DNA of 64,000 nucleotides. Source: an uncultured Eubacteriales bacterium (GTDB lineage Bacteria > Bacillota > Clostridia > Oscillospirales > Acutalibacteraceae). The stretch covers positions 1 through 64,000 of the forward strand of contig CAKSQT010000003.1 of NCBI GenBank assembly GCA_934486755.1, given 5' to 3'. The translations under genes were made by a program, and so were the position numbers. Positions 43,723 through 52,727 of the stretch are shown here, piece by piece. Position 1 is the first letter of the stretch, and every line of letters starts with the position of its first letter. A model generated the notes under the pieces. It did no database searches. It worked only from the letters and a program-made list of their open reading frames with translations, and was not told where the DNA came from.

Positions 43723-44546
43723 CTTTTTTGTCCTTTTTCCGCTGTGTCTCCCTGATTGCCGCCTGATGTGCCGTCTGGCTTAAAATCAGGCTTAGAGTTC
43801 GGTCTGTTTCCGCTTTGCGAGTTCCCGTCGGGTTTTGAATCAGGCGCGGAGCCTGAACTCTGTCCGTTTTCATTCGGTGCATTGCCGCCAGCCTGATTAT
43901 TGCTGTCGGGTGACGGAGCCTGATTTTGGTTATTGCCGTTCGGAACCATACCTCCCATATTTCCGCCCATTCCGCCGCCTTCGCCGTAAATCAGGCTGTC
44001 CATTGTGACAGATACGGTTTGACCGCCTGCGGTTACGGAGTATGTTTCGCCGACCTTTATGTCAGGACAGCTGATAACAACATTGCTGTAATTCTTAGCG
44101 GTTGTGTAGCTTTTAAGCGTGTTGCCCGAAGAATCTTTAAGCACTATTTCGGAGGACGAGTTGTTGCAATTTATCATAATACTGCCCTGAGTGGAATTGC
44201 TGCCGAAATTCATTGCCATTCCGCTTGAACCTGCGGCTATCACCGTTCCGCCTGTTATCACGGCTTTGCCGTCGTAATCAAGCGCGCCGTTGCCGTTGTC
44301 GGTAGGACCGCTTACATAAACTTCGCCGCCCGAAATCACAAGGTCGGACTTTGAATAAACGCAGGCGTTCGGTTCGTCGTCTTCGGCAGAGGAAAACTCG
44401 TTTTTAAAGGAATAGTTTTCGACGTCTTTAAGGTTGTTCAAGGTTCAGTCATTTGCGTAAATGACCGTTTCAGATGACTTGTAAACGTAAACGGCACTGC
44501 CGTCGGCACCGCTCGGTGAACCGCCTGCTGACAGACCTGCCGACCG
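43719..44546 (-). pseudogene. C-terminal remnant of a secreted carbohydrate-binding (DUF4353-like) protein
   Basis: About 275 codons remain. They read ...AVYVYKSSETVIYAND, then an in-frame TGA (44445-44447), then continue in the same frame with TLNNLKDVENYSF, ACVYSKSDLVISGGEVYVSG and GKAVITGGTVIAAG. These are the right-handed beta-helix repeats of DUF4353-type proteins. A low-complexity tail of Gly/Asn/Gln/Pro/Ser-Asp-Lys repeats ends the protein. No signal peptide or start region is present: the frame runs into an unrelated kinase fragment at about 44546. Nonsense mutation plus 5' loss mark a pseudogene. Only the part after the stop (from TTG 44441) could still be translated. Confidence 0.7.
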
Positions 44547-44547
44547 A

Positions 44548-45558
44548 ATGAATGAGGAAAAGAAATTCACAACACGCTACTTTGTTTTAAAGTATGATAA
44601 TAATGGCACCCTGTCGCAAGCGCTTCTCGATAATATAGCGGCGGTTACCGAAAGCAATACGGAAGAATATCTTAACATAGCGTTAAAACACAGTCAGGGT
44701 TTCGGATATACGAACGGATATAAATACTATGTTGTGTCAAACGGCGAAGACAGAAATATGGCGGTTTTTCTTGATTGCAGCCAACAACTTCACGGTATTT
44801 TTAATACGGCTGCCATTACGGCGGCGGGCGCGCTGTTTTGTATAGGTTTTGTCTGCGTTATAGTAATATTCCTTTCAAGGAAAGCAATTAATCCGATAGT
44901 TGAGGGTTACGAAAAGCAAAAGCGCTTTATCACCGACGCAAGCCACGAACTGAAAACCCCTATTACCGTAATTTCCACCAGCTTAAAGGTGCTTGAAATG
45001 GAAACGGGACCTAATAAGTGGATAGATAAGATAGGCAACCAAAACGAAAAATTGAAAGAACTTGTAAATTTGCTAGTAACGCTTGCCCGTATGGACGAGG
45101 GACAGTCGCAATTAAAGATCGAAGATTTCAATATAAGCGAGGCTGTTTGCGAAACGGCGGAGTCGTTCGCTGATTTTGCGCTTTCAAACGGTCATAAACT
45201 TAACATTGAAGCAGAACCCGACATCATCTATAAAGGAAATGAATATTCAATCCGTCAGCTCGTGTCGATACTTGCGGATAACGCCGTTAAATATGCCGAT
45301 GAGAATTCCGAGATATTTATTTCTATGAAATCACAGAAGAAAGGCGTTGTTATAACCTGCCGAAACGGTTGCAAAACCGCAACCCAGAGTGATACGGCGC
45401 ACCTATTTGACAGATTTTACCGAGCGGATAAATCGCGCTCGACCGAAGGCTTCGGTATCGGTCTTTCAATAGCAAAGGGATTAGCCGAAAGCCATAAGGG
45501 GAGCATAAAGGCAAAATTGAACGACGGCGTTATTGAGTTTATCGCCGAGCTTAAATAA
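44548..45558 (+). CDS. N-terminally truncated sensor histidine kinase
   Basis: 336 aa. It begins in the middle of an extracellular sensor segment (EEKKFTTRYFVLKYDNNG). A membrane helix (about 90-112), H-box TDASHELKTPITVIS, N-box LVSILADNAVKYA and G-box GFGIGLSIAKGLAESHKG follow, so the cytoplasmic kinase is complete. The usual first membrane helix, a ribosome binding site and a response regulator gene are all missing. The sequence just upstream belongs to the opposite-strand carbohydrate-binding remnant, so the 5' end was probably lost in the same rearrangement. Likely nonfunctional or orphan. Confidence 0.75.
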   Translation: MNEEKKFTTRYFVLKYDNNGTLSQALLDNIAAVTESNTEEYLNIALKHSQGFGYTNGYKYYVVSNGEDRNMAVFLDCSQQLHGIFNTAAITAAGALFCIGFVCVIVIFLSRKAINPIVEGYEKQKRFITDASHELKTPITVISTSLKVLEMETGPNKWIDKIGNQNEKLKELVNLLVTLARMDEGQSQLKIEDFNISEAVCETAESFADFALSNGHKLNIEAEPDIIYKGNEYSIRQLVSILADNAVKYADENSEIFISMKSQKKGVVITCRNGCKTATQSDTAHLFDRFYRADKSRSTEGFGIGLSIAKGLAESHKGSIKAKLNDGVIEFIAELK

Positions 45559-45590
45559 AAACTGCAACCGAGTTATTCGGTTGCAGTCGG
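45557..45590 (-). terminator. Terminator overlapping the end of the phosphotriesterase-like gene
   Basis: ACTGCAACCGA (45561-45571), loop GTTAT, TCGGTTGCAGT (45577-45587), with TTTTTAT after it on the minus strand. The stem's first arm encodes the last residues of the protein (PTATE). Confidence 0.82.
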
Positions 45591-46484
45591 ATTTAGCATT
45601 TTGAGAGGATTAATTCTAATAAGCTGATTTATTAAATTCTTATCCAGTCTCGGAAGTATGTAATCAAATACGTATTCGTACCTTGGAGATATGATTCTTG
45701 GGATTTTATTAAAGCCCTGAAAGACAGAATCGTCGTGCGACAGAACGATTCTATCTTCATATCCCGCTTCGCAAAGATTTAAAATTTGATTGATTTTAGA
45801 ATTTATATATTCATCGTTTTCAATCTTATAAAGTCGGTCAAGTCCTATAAAACAGCCGATTTCGGCAATTGATTTTATGTATTCGTTGTCTTCGGTATCG
45901 CTTAAATGCGCTGCCGTTATCCATTGCGGAGCGACTCCGCAATCAAGCAAAAATTTAACTGCCTTTATTCCGTTTTTGTTTGATGCGTTTGTGTGTAAAA
46001 CAATCGGCAGGCGAAGTTTGATGTGGGCTATCGCGGCGGCCTTTAACAGCTTATAATTAAAATCGGTCGGTTCCGTGTTTTCAACGGCTGCCTTAATAAT
46101 GCCTGCGTTGACGTTAATTGCGTCCTCGATTATTATTTCCGCTATATTTTTTTCGCTCATAGCAAACATTACAGGCTCATCGTTATAATAAAAGCCCGTA
46201 GAGCAAACAATGTCTACGCCCGACCTTTCGGAGACCCTTTTTAAAAGTTCGGTATCCCTGCCTATGTTTATTGCCGAGCAGTCGCAAAATAGACCGAGAC
46301 CGTGTCTGCTTTTAAGGCTTTTCAAAATCGAAACGGCTCGGTCCTCTATTGCCTTGCAGTCAAAATAGTCTGCCGACATCATTCTTAAATAGTATGAAAA
46401 TCCTGCGATATGCTCGTGGGAAAGGGCTGTTGGCGCATTTGCTAAATCTATGTTTTTTGTTCCCAAGACAGTATTAATAAGCAT
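45573..46484 (-). CDS. Phosphotriesterase-like metal-dependent hydrolase
   Basis: 303 aa amidohydrolase-fold protein of the phosphotriesterase/lactonase family. Metal ligands are in ALSHEHIAGF, IVLHTNASNK, ITAAHLSDTED and IVLSHDDSVF. The bridging residue is probably the Glu in IIKAAVENTE rather than Lys. CSTGFYYNDE is the usual TGFY loop. It lies beside a Gfo/Idh oxidoreductase and an AraC regulator, suggesting catabolism of a sugar lactone or similar compound (inference). GGAG precedes the ATG. Confidence 0.82.
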   Translation of the reverse strand: MLINTVLGTKNIDLANAPTALSHEHIAGFSYYLRMMSADYFDCKAIEDRAVSILKSLKSRHGLGLFCDCSAINIGRDTELLKRVSERSGVDIVCSTGFYYNDEPVMFAMSEKNIAEIIIEDAINVNAGIIKAAVENTEPTDFNYKLLKAAAIAHIKLRLPIVLHTNASNKNGIKAVKFLLDCGVAPQWITAAHLSDTEDNEYIKSIAEIGCFIGLDRLYKIENDEYINSKINQILNLCEAGYEDRIVLSHDDSVFQGFNKIPRIISPRYEYVFDYILPRLDKNLINQLIRINPLKMLNPTATE

Positions 46485-46512
46485 TACATTACTCCATTTA
46501 CCTATTTTGGAA

Positions 46513-46541
46513 AGTATACTATATTGAGGTCTGTAAGTAAA
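46513..46541 (-). promoter_or_regulatory. Promoter of the phosphotriesterase-like gene
   Basis: Minus strand TTTACT (46536-46541), 17-bp spacer, TATACT (46513-46518). Confidence 0.72.
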
Positions 46542-46575
46542 TTAAAAAAATATAACATTTATATTTTTTAAAACG

Positions 46576-46613
46576 AAAAAAGCGGAAAGAACCAGTAGTA
46601 CAATCCGCTTTTT
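46576..46613 (-). terminator. Terminator after the Gfo/Idh oxidoreductase gene
   Basis: AAAAAGCGGA and TCCGCTTTTTT on the minus strand, loop of about 17 nt, followed by T residues. Confidence 0.72.
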
Positions 46614-46620
46614 ATGTTTC

Positions 46621-47874
46621 TTATAAGGATTTGCAGTAATCGTTAAAATCAACAACCGTGTTTTCGTTTCTTGCCCTTTCGGCGGCATAGCCTAATATAT
46701 GGCTTTTAATCGAAACGCTTATGTCGCTTGTGTTTTTAAACTCACGGTCGTTTATAAGACGGACAAAATCTCTCATAAGTCCTGTGTCGCCGCCGCCGTG
46801 GTCGTCGTTTCCTCTAACTATGTCGTAGGTTGTCAATTTTCCTGTAAGGAAGTCCTTAACCGTTATCTGCTGTATCTTTCCGAGCTTGTCAAATCTGCCG
46901 CGTAATTCGCCTTTTGTACCCATTATGTATATCTCGCGGTCGGTATAAGGCGTAAATCCGCTCATAATCAGGTTGGCGGTTAAGCCGCCTTCAAACTCAA
47001 CGCTTACGGTCTGGTGGTCTACTACTGTGTTGTCGCAGTGATATACGCACCTGCCGTAGGGCGAGGTTTTAAGCTCTTTAAGTATGTTTTCTTTTGATGT
47101 GTCGGTCGTCATTATGGCGCTCATCCAGTTGTCGGGAGTGTATACAGATGGCGCGTAATAACAGCACTCGCTTCTGTGGGGACAGCCGTCAAGACAGCGT
47201 TCGGGCGCGCCGTTCGGAGCGTGTTGTTCGTTAAAATGCATTTGACTTCCGAAAGATGAAACAGCGGTACACTCTTTTCCTGCAAACCAAAGAAGAAGGT
47301 CAAGGTCGTGACAGCACTTTGCAAGCAGCATCGGATTGGAGTCCTCGGCTCTGCGCCAATTACCCCTTACATAAGAGTGGGAGTAATGCAGATTTCCGAC
47401 ATTCTCTCTCATAACAATGGAGGTCTGCTCGCCCAAAACGCCGCTTTCTATAATTTCCTTTACCTGTGAGTAAAAGCCTGTGTGGCGCAGTACGTGGCAT
47501 ACGCACACCGTGCGTCCCACTTCAAGAGATTTTTTATATATTTCGTTACATTCTTCGGCGGTGCAGGCAATCGGCTTTTCAAGCATAAGGTCGTAACCGA
47601 GCTCCAAGCCTTTTATCGCGGGGTTGTAGTGGTCGTTGTCCTGCGTGCATACAAACAAAGCGTCGGCAATCTTTCCGCGGTTTAACGCTTCGCTCCAATT
47701 TTTAAAGCAGTTTTCTTTGGATATGCCGTGCTTTTGGGCGAATATTTCGCGCTTTTTGTCGTCGGGCTCCGCAACGGCAACAAATTTTATCTCCTCGGGG
47801 TGGGCAAGCGAATATTTGCCGTATGCATTTCCTCTGTTTCCTGCTCCTAAAAGCAATGCCGTTATAGTTTTCAT
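46621..47874 (-). CDS. Gfo/Idh/MocA family oxidoreductase
   Basis: 417 aa NAD(P)-dependent sugar or inositol dehydrogenase family. The Rossmann domain is at the N-terminus (ALLLGAGNRGNAYG), and LEKPIACTAEE holds the catalytic Lys. A beta-sheet domain follows from ~130, with HDLDLLLWFAG. A Cys-rich insertion (CLDGCPHRSECCYY, about residues 228-241) is a feature of one subgroup. The ATG at 47874 has AAGGAAGG upstream. Divergent from an AraC regulator with overlapping -10 boxes. Confidence 0.9.
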   Translation of the reverse strand: MKTITALLLGAGNRGNAYGKYSLAHPEEIKFVAVAEPDDKKREIFAQKHGISKENCFKNWSEALNRGKIADALFVCTQDNDHYNPAIKGLELGYDLMLEKPIACTAEECNEIYKKSLEVGRTVCVCHVLRHTGFYSQVKEIIESGVLGEQTSIVMRENVGNLHYSHSYVRGNWRRAEDSNPMLLAKCCHDLDLLLWFAGKECTAVSSFGSQMHFNEQHAPNGAPERCLDGCPHRSECCYYAPSVYTPDNWMSAIMTTDTSKENILKELKTSPYGRCVYHCDNTVVDHQTVSVEFEGGLTANLIMSGFTPYTDREIYIMGTKGELRGRFDKLGKIQQITVKDFLTGKLTTYDIVRGNDDHGGGDTGLMRDFVRLINDREFKNTSDISVSIKSHILGYAAERARNENTVVDFNDYCKSL

Positions 47875-47898
47875 ATTTATCCTTCCTTTAAAAAAGTG

Positions 47899-47951
47899 TT
47901 TACTTTTTTTGAGTTTATTGTTATTATAATAATAAATTATCGGTGTATCAA
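47899..47951. promoter_or_regulatory. Divergent promoters with overlapping -10 boxes (Gfo/Idh and AraC)
   Basis: Plus strand: TTTACT (47899-47904), 17 bp, TATTAT (47922-47927). Minus strand: TTGATA (47946-47951), 17 bp, TATAAT (47923-47928). The two -10 boxes share the same bases, so polymerase can occupy only one direction at a time. Confidence 0.7.
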
Positions 47952-48013
47952 TGCTAAAAAAGCCTGATAATTTATGGTTTAGGTCGGAAATCGGCGCACG
48001 GGGTGATAATGAT

Positions 48014-48886
48014 ATGAATATGAACTTTTCTTCGGCTTTGCTTGAAAGCAAATTCAGCGTTCAAAAACTGTTTTCCTATTACGTTATGAAGTATGACAGC
48101 AATTACCGCTATGTCGGCGAGCAGCACAATTTTTGGGAGTTTGTTTTTGTTAAAAAGGGGAAAATAGGCGTTACGGCGGATAATATGTGTTATGAACTTT
48201 CCGAAAACTCCGTTGTATTCCATAAACCCGGAGAGTTCCATTCGCTGTGGTCGGCTTCGGGAACAAGTCCTGAAATTATGATAGTTTCCTTTTCCGCCGA
48301 GGGCGGGTTTATGAAAAATTTTGAAAACAAAATTTTCTGTGTTGACAAACGCCAGCGCGGACTGCTTAACGAACTTAAACTTCTTTTGGATTTTACCGTT
48401 GCGGAGTGTCAGAGCGACGGATATTCACACAGGATATTAATAAATCCCGACGCCGACGAAACCGAGCTTCAAGCCGTAAAAAACCTTATAGAATATATTC
48501 TTATAAGTTTTCACAAAAACAATGCCGTAAACAGCAATAAGATAACCTCTTATTCAATTTCAACACACGCTGAGATATACGCAAAGGCGCTTGATTATTT
48601 AAAGGACAACCTCTACGGAAATATCACAATAGACGATATATGCAACAACATAAACGTAAGTAAAACAACTTTAAAATCGGTGTTTTCAAAGTATACAGGC
48701 AATACGATAATGAAATATTTTTTGCTTATGAAGTTTGAAAAAGCCAAAGAACTATTGCTTATCGGTGAGCAGATAGGCAATATTTCGGATAAATTGGCGT
48801 TTTCAAGCCAAAACTATTTCTGTTACGCCTTTAAGCGGGAATTCGGTATGACGCCGTTTGAATTTAAAAAGCGATCTGAAATATAA
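48014..48886 (+). CDS. AraC family regulator
   Basis: 290 aa. The N-terminal cupin sensor contains HNFWEFVFVKKGKIG and VFHKPGEFHSL. The C-terminal double HTH spans about 190-288 (ITIDDICNNINVSKTTLKSVF and EQIGNISDKLAFSSQNYFCYAFKREFGMTPFEFK). It likely controls the divergent oxidoreductase gene in response to its substrate. ATG at 48014 has GGGGTGAT upstream. A terminator follows at 48893-48923. Confidence 0.9.
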   Translation: MNMNFSSALLESKFSVQKLFSYYVMKYDSNYRYVGEQHNFWEFVFVKKGKIGVTADNMCYELSENSVVFHKPGEFHSLWSASGTSPEIMIVSFSAEGGFMKNFENKIFCVDKRQRGLLNELKLLLDFTVAECQSDGYSHRILINPDADETELQAVKNLIEYILISFHKNNAVNSNKITSYSISTHAEIYAKALDYLKDNLYGNITIDDICNNINVSKTTLKSVFSKYTGNTIMKYFLLMKFEKAKELLLIGEQIGNISDKLAFSSQNYFCYAFKREFGMTPFEFKKRSEI

Positions 48887-48892
48887 TTTTTT

Positions 48893-48923
48893 TGCACACG
48901 GAATATAGCCGTGTGCATTTTTT
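48893..48923 (+). terminator. Terminator after the AraC gene
   Basis: TGCACACGG (48893-48901), loop of 7, CCGTGTGCA (48909-48917), then TTTTTT. Confidence 0.9.
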
Positions 48924-48968
48924 GTATGATATTGTTATATAATTTGTAAAGAAATTTATATAAAAAAC

Positions 48969-48997
48969 TTGACAAAGTTTAAGAACGGTGATATAAT
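48969..48997 (+). promoter_or_regulatory. Promoter of the RHH-clpB operon
   Basis: TTGACA (48969-48974), 17-bp spacer, TATAAT (48992-48997). Perfect sigma-A boxes; no CIRCE or CtsR-type repeat was seen around it. Confidence 0.88.
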
Positions 48998-49025
48998 TCA
49001 AACAGTAGATTAGGAGGTGCAGCAA

Positions 49026-49676
49026 TTGGGAAAAACATTATACAGTCTTATGTTGTCCGATGATGTTGTAAGGGAGGTAGATGCATTGGCGCACCGCAGC
49101 GGTATGAGCCGCTCGGGTCTTGTCAACAGAATACTTGCGGAATATGTTTCGGTTGTAACGCCTGAACAGCGAATCAGCGATATATTCCGTGCGATTGAAG
49201 GGCTTGTTGCGTCGTCACAGGAGCTGGTTCCGTTTTTTACCACCAATTCCGCTACGATGTCGTTAAAATCAAGCCTTGCTTATAAATACCGCCCTACCGT
49301 TAAATATGAGGTGGAGTTAGGCTCTGATGACGGCGGCAGGCTCGGCGAGCTTTCGGTTGTGTTCAGAACGCAGTCGGTATCTCTTATTGCGGATATGACC
49401 GAATTTTTCCGTCTTTGGACGGGAATAGAAAACAGGAGGCTTGCGCCGATCATAGGAAAACAGGTTTCTTGCAGTCTGTATGACGGCAGGTTTGTAAGAC
49501 CTATATTTATGCCGCATTCGGCAGGACTTACTTCGGACGGAATCGCAAGCGCGCTTTCGGACTATATACAGCTGTTTGACCGACTTTTAAAAAGTTACCT
49601 TTCGGGAGAATTAACAGGAGCAGAAATTGAAAAGGTTTATATAAACGATCTTAAAAATCGTTCTGTAATTATATAG
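49026..49676 (+). CDS. Ribbon-helix-helix domain protein upstream of clpB
   Basis: 216 aa. The first ~45 residues are a CopG/MetJ-type ribbon-helix-helix (LYSLMLSDDVVREVDALAHR, MSRSGLVNRILAEYVS). The remaining 170 residues are a domain I do not recognise, with a beta-rich part (VKYEVELGSDDGGRLGELSV) and a helical end. TTG at 49026 has TAGGAGG 8 bases upstream; the frame-opening GTG is inside the ribosome site. It is cotranscribed with clpB and may be its regulator. Confidence 0.75.
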   Translation: MGKTLYSLMLSDDVVREVDALAHRSGMSRSGLVNRILAEYVSVVTPEQRISDIFRAIEGLVASSQELVPFFTTNSATMSLKSSLAYKYRPTVKYEVELGSDDGGRLGELSVVFRTQSVSLIADMTEFFRLWTGIENRRLAPIIGKQVSCSLYDGRFVRPIFMPHSAGLTSDGIASALSDYIQLFDRLLKSYLSGELTGAEIEKVYINDLKNRSVII

Positions 49677-49741
49677 AACATTCCTGTTGCCGCTTACGGG
49701 AGTTTATACAAGAATACTAAGCGGCGGAACGGAGATTAACT

Positions 49742-52336
49742 ATGAATGCTGAAAAATATACTCAAAAAACACTTGAAGTTTTCAAAACCGCTCAGTCAAT
49801 GGCGGCTGAAAACGGAAATCAATATATAATGCCGTCACACCTGCTTTACGCCCTTGTTGACCAAAACGGCGGGCTTATAGGTTCGGTTTTTGAAAAGATG
49901 GGCGTAAACTGTGACGCAATGCTGTCGGAGCTTGATACCGTTATAGGCAAACTGCCGCGCGTATCGGGCGGCGACGGTCAGATATACGCTTCGCCCGATA
50001 CCGCAAAGATAATAAATATTGCTGAAAAAACGGCGGAAAAGCTCAAAGACGAATATGTATCGGTTGAGCATTTAATGCTTGCAATGTTTTCTGCCGCGGA
50101 TTCGGAGACTTCTGCGGTGCTTAAAAAATACGGCGTAACAAAGAACAGCTTTACCGAGGAATTGGCAAAGGTAAAAACCTCGCCCGTTACAAGCGATAAT
50201 CCCGAGGATACGTACGACGCGCTTAAAAAATACGGCACCGACCTTGTCGAGCGTGCGCGCAAAAACGAGCTTGACCCCGTTATCGGCAGAGATACCGAAA
50301 TACGTAACGTCATACGCATACTTTCGCGTAAAACCAAGAATAACCCTGTGCTTATCGGCGAGCCTGGCGTCGGCAAAACTGCTATCGCCGAGGGACTTGC
50401 TCAGCGTATAGTAAGCGGCGACGTGCCTGACGGACTGAAAAACAGAACAATATTCTCGCTTGATATGGGTGCGCTCATAGCGGGCGCAAAATACCGCGGT
50501 GAATTTGAAGAAAGACTTAAAGCGGTGCTTGAACAGGTCCGCAAGGCAGAGGGCAGAATAATACTGTTTATAGACGAACTGCACACCATAGTGGGCGCGG
50601 GTAAAACTGAGGGCAGTATGGACGCGGGCAACCTATTAAAACCGTTGCTGGCGCGCGGCGAACTTCACTGTATCGGCGCTACCACGCTTGACGAATACCG
50701 TCAGTATATAGAGAAAGACGCAGCTCTTGAACGCCGTTTTCAGCCCGTAACGGTTGACGAGCCGACGGTGGAAGATACAATTTCCATATTAAGAGGCTTA
50801 AAGGAAAGATACGAAATATTCCACGGCGTGCGTATTCACGATAATGCGCTGGTCGAAGCGGCGGTTTTGTCCGATAGGTATATAACCGACAGGTTTTTGC
50901 CTGATAAAGCAATTGACCTTGTTGATGAAGCCTGCGCTATGATACGCACAGAAATAGATTCTATGCCTGCCGAGCTTGACGACCTGCGCCGCAAGATTAT
51001 GCAGCAGGAAATCGAGGAAATGGCACTCAAAAAGGAGGACGACAAGCTCTCGAAGGACAGACTTGCCGAACTGACAGCCGAGCTTGCCGACGAAAAAGAG
51101 CAGTTTAACGCTATGAAAGCCCGTTGGGAAAACGAGAAGAAGGGCGTTAACAGGGTCAAGGAGCTTAAAGAACGCATAGACCGCCTTAACGGCGATATTG
51201 AACAGGCGCAAAGACAGCTGGAATACGAAAAAGCGGCAAAACTGAAATATTCCGAGCTTCCCGAGCTTGAAAAGCAGTTAAAAGAGGCGGAAGAAGCCAG
51301 CGAAAAACATTCGGGCGATAACACCTTGGTTCACGATACCGTTACCGAAAGCGAAATAGCCGATATAGTAGCCAAGTGGACGGGTATACCCGTTTCAAGA
51401 CTTATGGAGAGCGAGCGTTCAAAGCTGCTGCACCTTGATGATGTGATACACAAACGCGTTATAGGTCAGGACGAGGCTGTACGACTTGTGACCGAGGCTA
51501 TACAGCGTTCGCGCGCGGGAATAGCCGACCCCAACAGACCGATAGGCAGTTTCCTTTTTTTAGGACCTACGGGCGTGGGCAAAACAGAGCTTGCAAAAAG
51601 CCTTGCCGACTGCCTGTTTGATGACGAACGCAATATGGTGCGTATAGATATGACCGAGTATATGGAAAAATTCTCGGTATCCCGTCTTATAGGAGCGCCT
51701 CCCGGATATGTAGGTTACGACGAGGGCGGTCAGCTTACCGAGGCGGTGCGCCGCAAACCGTACAGCGTGGTGCTGTTCGACGAGATAGAAAAAGCGCATC
51801 CCGACGTCTTTAATATACTTCTGCAAATCCTTGATGACGGACGCATAACCGATTCGCAGGGCAGAACGGTCGATTTTAAGAATACTATAATCATTCTTAC
51901 TTCAAACCTCGGAAGCGCCGAACTGCTTGACGGTATAACCGAAAACGGCGAAATATCCGAAACGGCTAAAAATTCGGTAATGAACGAGCTTAAAGCGTCG
52001 TTCCGTCCCGAATTTTTGAACAGACTCGACGAGATAATTATGTTCAAACCGCTCACCAAGGAAAATTTGAACGGCATTATAGACATTCTGACTGCGGGAC
52101 TGCGTTCAAGGCTTGCCGACAAGCTGTTGTCCCTTGAAGTTACCGATGAAGCCAAGAGGTTTATTATCGACAACGGCTATGACCCGATATACGGCGCAAG
52201 ACCGTTAAAGCGTTATCTGCAAAACTCTGCCGAAACGATTATCGCAAAGGCAATACTCGGCGGCGAGCTTAATGCGGGCGATACGCTGGTTCTTGACGTT
52301 GAGAACGGAAAACTTGTCTGCAACAGTAAAAAATAA
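49742..52336 (+). CDS. clpB: ATP-dependent disaggregase ClpB
   Basis: 864 aa Hsp100 chaperone that rescues aggregated proteins with DnaK. The double Clp-N domain spans residues 1-145. NBD1 has Walker [10 protein letters not shown] and Walker [11 protein letters not shown]. The coiled-coil middle domain, about 410-525, distinguishes ClpB from ClpA/C. NBD2 has Walker [16 protein letters not shown], and a C-terminal domain follows. No ClpP-binding loop. Second gene after the RHH protein. Confidence 0.96.
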   Translation: MNAEKYTQKTLEVFKTAQSMAAENGNQYIMPSHLLYALVDQNGGLIGSVFEKMGVNCDAMLSELDTVIGKLPRVSGGDGQIYASPDTAKIINIAEKTAEKLKDEYVSVEHLMLAMFSAADSETSAVLKKYGVTKNSFTEELAKVKTSPVTSDNPEDTYDALKKYGTDLVERARKNELDPVIGRDTEIRNVIRILSRKTKNNPVLIGEPGVGKTAIAEGLAQRIVSGDVPDGLKNRTIFSLDMGALIAGAKYRGEFEERLKAVLEQVRKAEGRIILFIDELHTIVGAGKTEGSMDAGNLLKPLLARGELHCIGATTLDEYRQYIEKDAALERRFQPVTVDEPTVEDTISILRGLKERYEIFHGVRIHDNALVEAAVLSDRYITDRFLPDKAIDLVDEACAMIRTEIDSMPAELDDLRRKIMQQEIEEMALKKEDDKLSKDRLAELTAELADEKEQFNAMKARWENEKKGVNRVKELKERIDRLNGDIEQAQRQLEYEKAAKLKYSELPELEKQLKEAEEASEKHSGDNTLVHDTVTESEIADIVAKWTGIPVSRLMESERSKLLHLDDVIHKRVIGQDEAVRLVTEAIQRSRAGIADPNRPIGSFLFLGPTGVGKTELAKSLADCLFDDERNMVRIDMTEYMEKFSVSRLIGAPPGYVGYDEGGQLTEAVRRKPYSVVLFDEIEKAHPDVFNILLQILDDGRITDSQGRTVDFKNTIIILTSNLGSAELLDGITENGEISETAKNSVMNELKASFRPEFLNRLDEIIMFKPLTKENLNGIIDILTAGLRSRLADKLLSLEVTDEAKRFIIDNGYDPIYGARPLKRYLQNSAETIIAKAILGGELNAGDTLVLDVENGKLVCNSKK

Positions 52337-52375
52337 TTGATATAACGTATTATACGGCGTATGGGTCGAAATTTC

Positions 52376-52404
52376 TTGACTTATACGCTGTAATAGTTTA
52401 TTCT
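52376..52404 (+). promoter_or_regulatory. Promoter of the cobalamin riboswitch operon
   Basis: TTGACT (52376-52381), 17-bp spacer, TATTCT (52399-52404), just before the riboswitch. Confidence 0.8.
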
Positions 52405-52410
52405 ATCTTT

Positions 52411-52699
52411 TAAGGATATGCGGTTCCGCCTTTACGGCGGATTAAAAGGGAATGCGGTGCGAATCCGCAGCAGCCCTCTCTACTGTGTGAATGACGAAAG
52501 CCAATAAGCCACTGAACGGGTTTATCCCCGTTTGGGAAGGCGGTTAGTAGGATGAATTCGAGTCAGGAGACCTGCCGTGTAATCCGTTTTGCAGATTTCG
52601 GCGGGGAATTCTGGAAATAACTACACTGTGTGCTTTATTTTATAAAAAAGCGTGCGGTGCTGTTGTTTTTCCGAAAAAAGACCCCATCAGGGGTCTTTT
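52411..52699 (+). promoter_or_regulatory. Cobalamin riboswitch with expression-platform terminator
   Basis: Conserved aptamer elements occur in order: GCGGTTCC, GGGAATGCGGTGCGAATCCGC (B12-box region near 52448-52468), AGCAGCCC, TACTGT, ATGACGAAAGCCA and GAGTCAGGAGACCTGCC (52560-52576). The terminator AAAAGACCCC-ATCA-GGGGTCTTTT (52676-52699) precedes the first gene. Cobalamin binding is expected to switch the operon off. The distance from aptamer to terminator (about 100 nt) leaves room for an antiterminator, which I did not fold. Confidence 0.93.
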
Positions 52700-52727
52700 C
52701 TTTCGTCAGGAAAAGGAAGGACAAAAA

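Noticed and set aside
44441..44547. In-frame TGA in the carbohydrate-binding remnant as a selenocysteine codon
   Set aside because: The family has no selenoprotein members, no SECIS-like hairpin follows, and the gene is truncated anyway.
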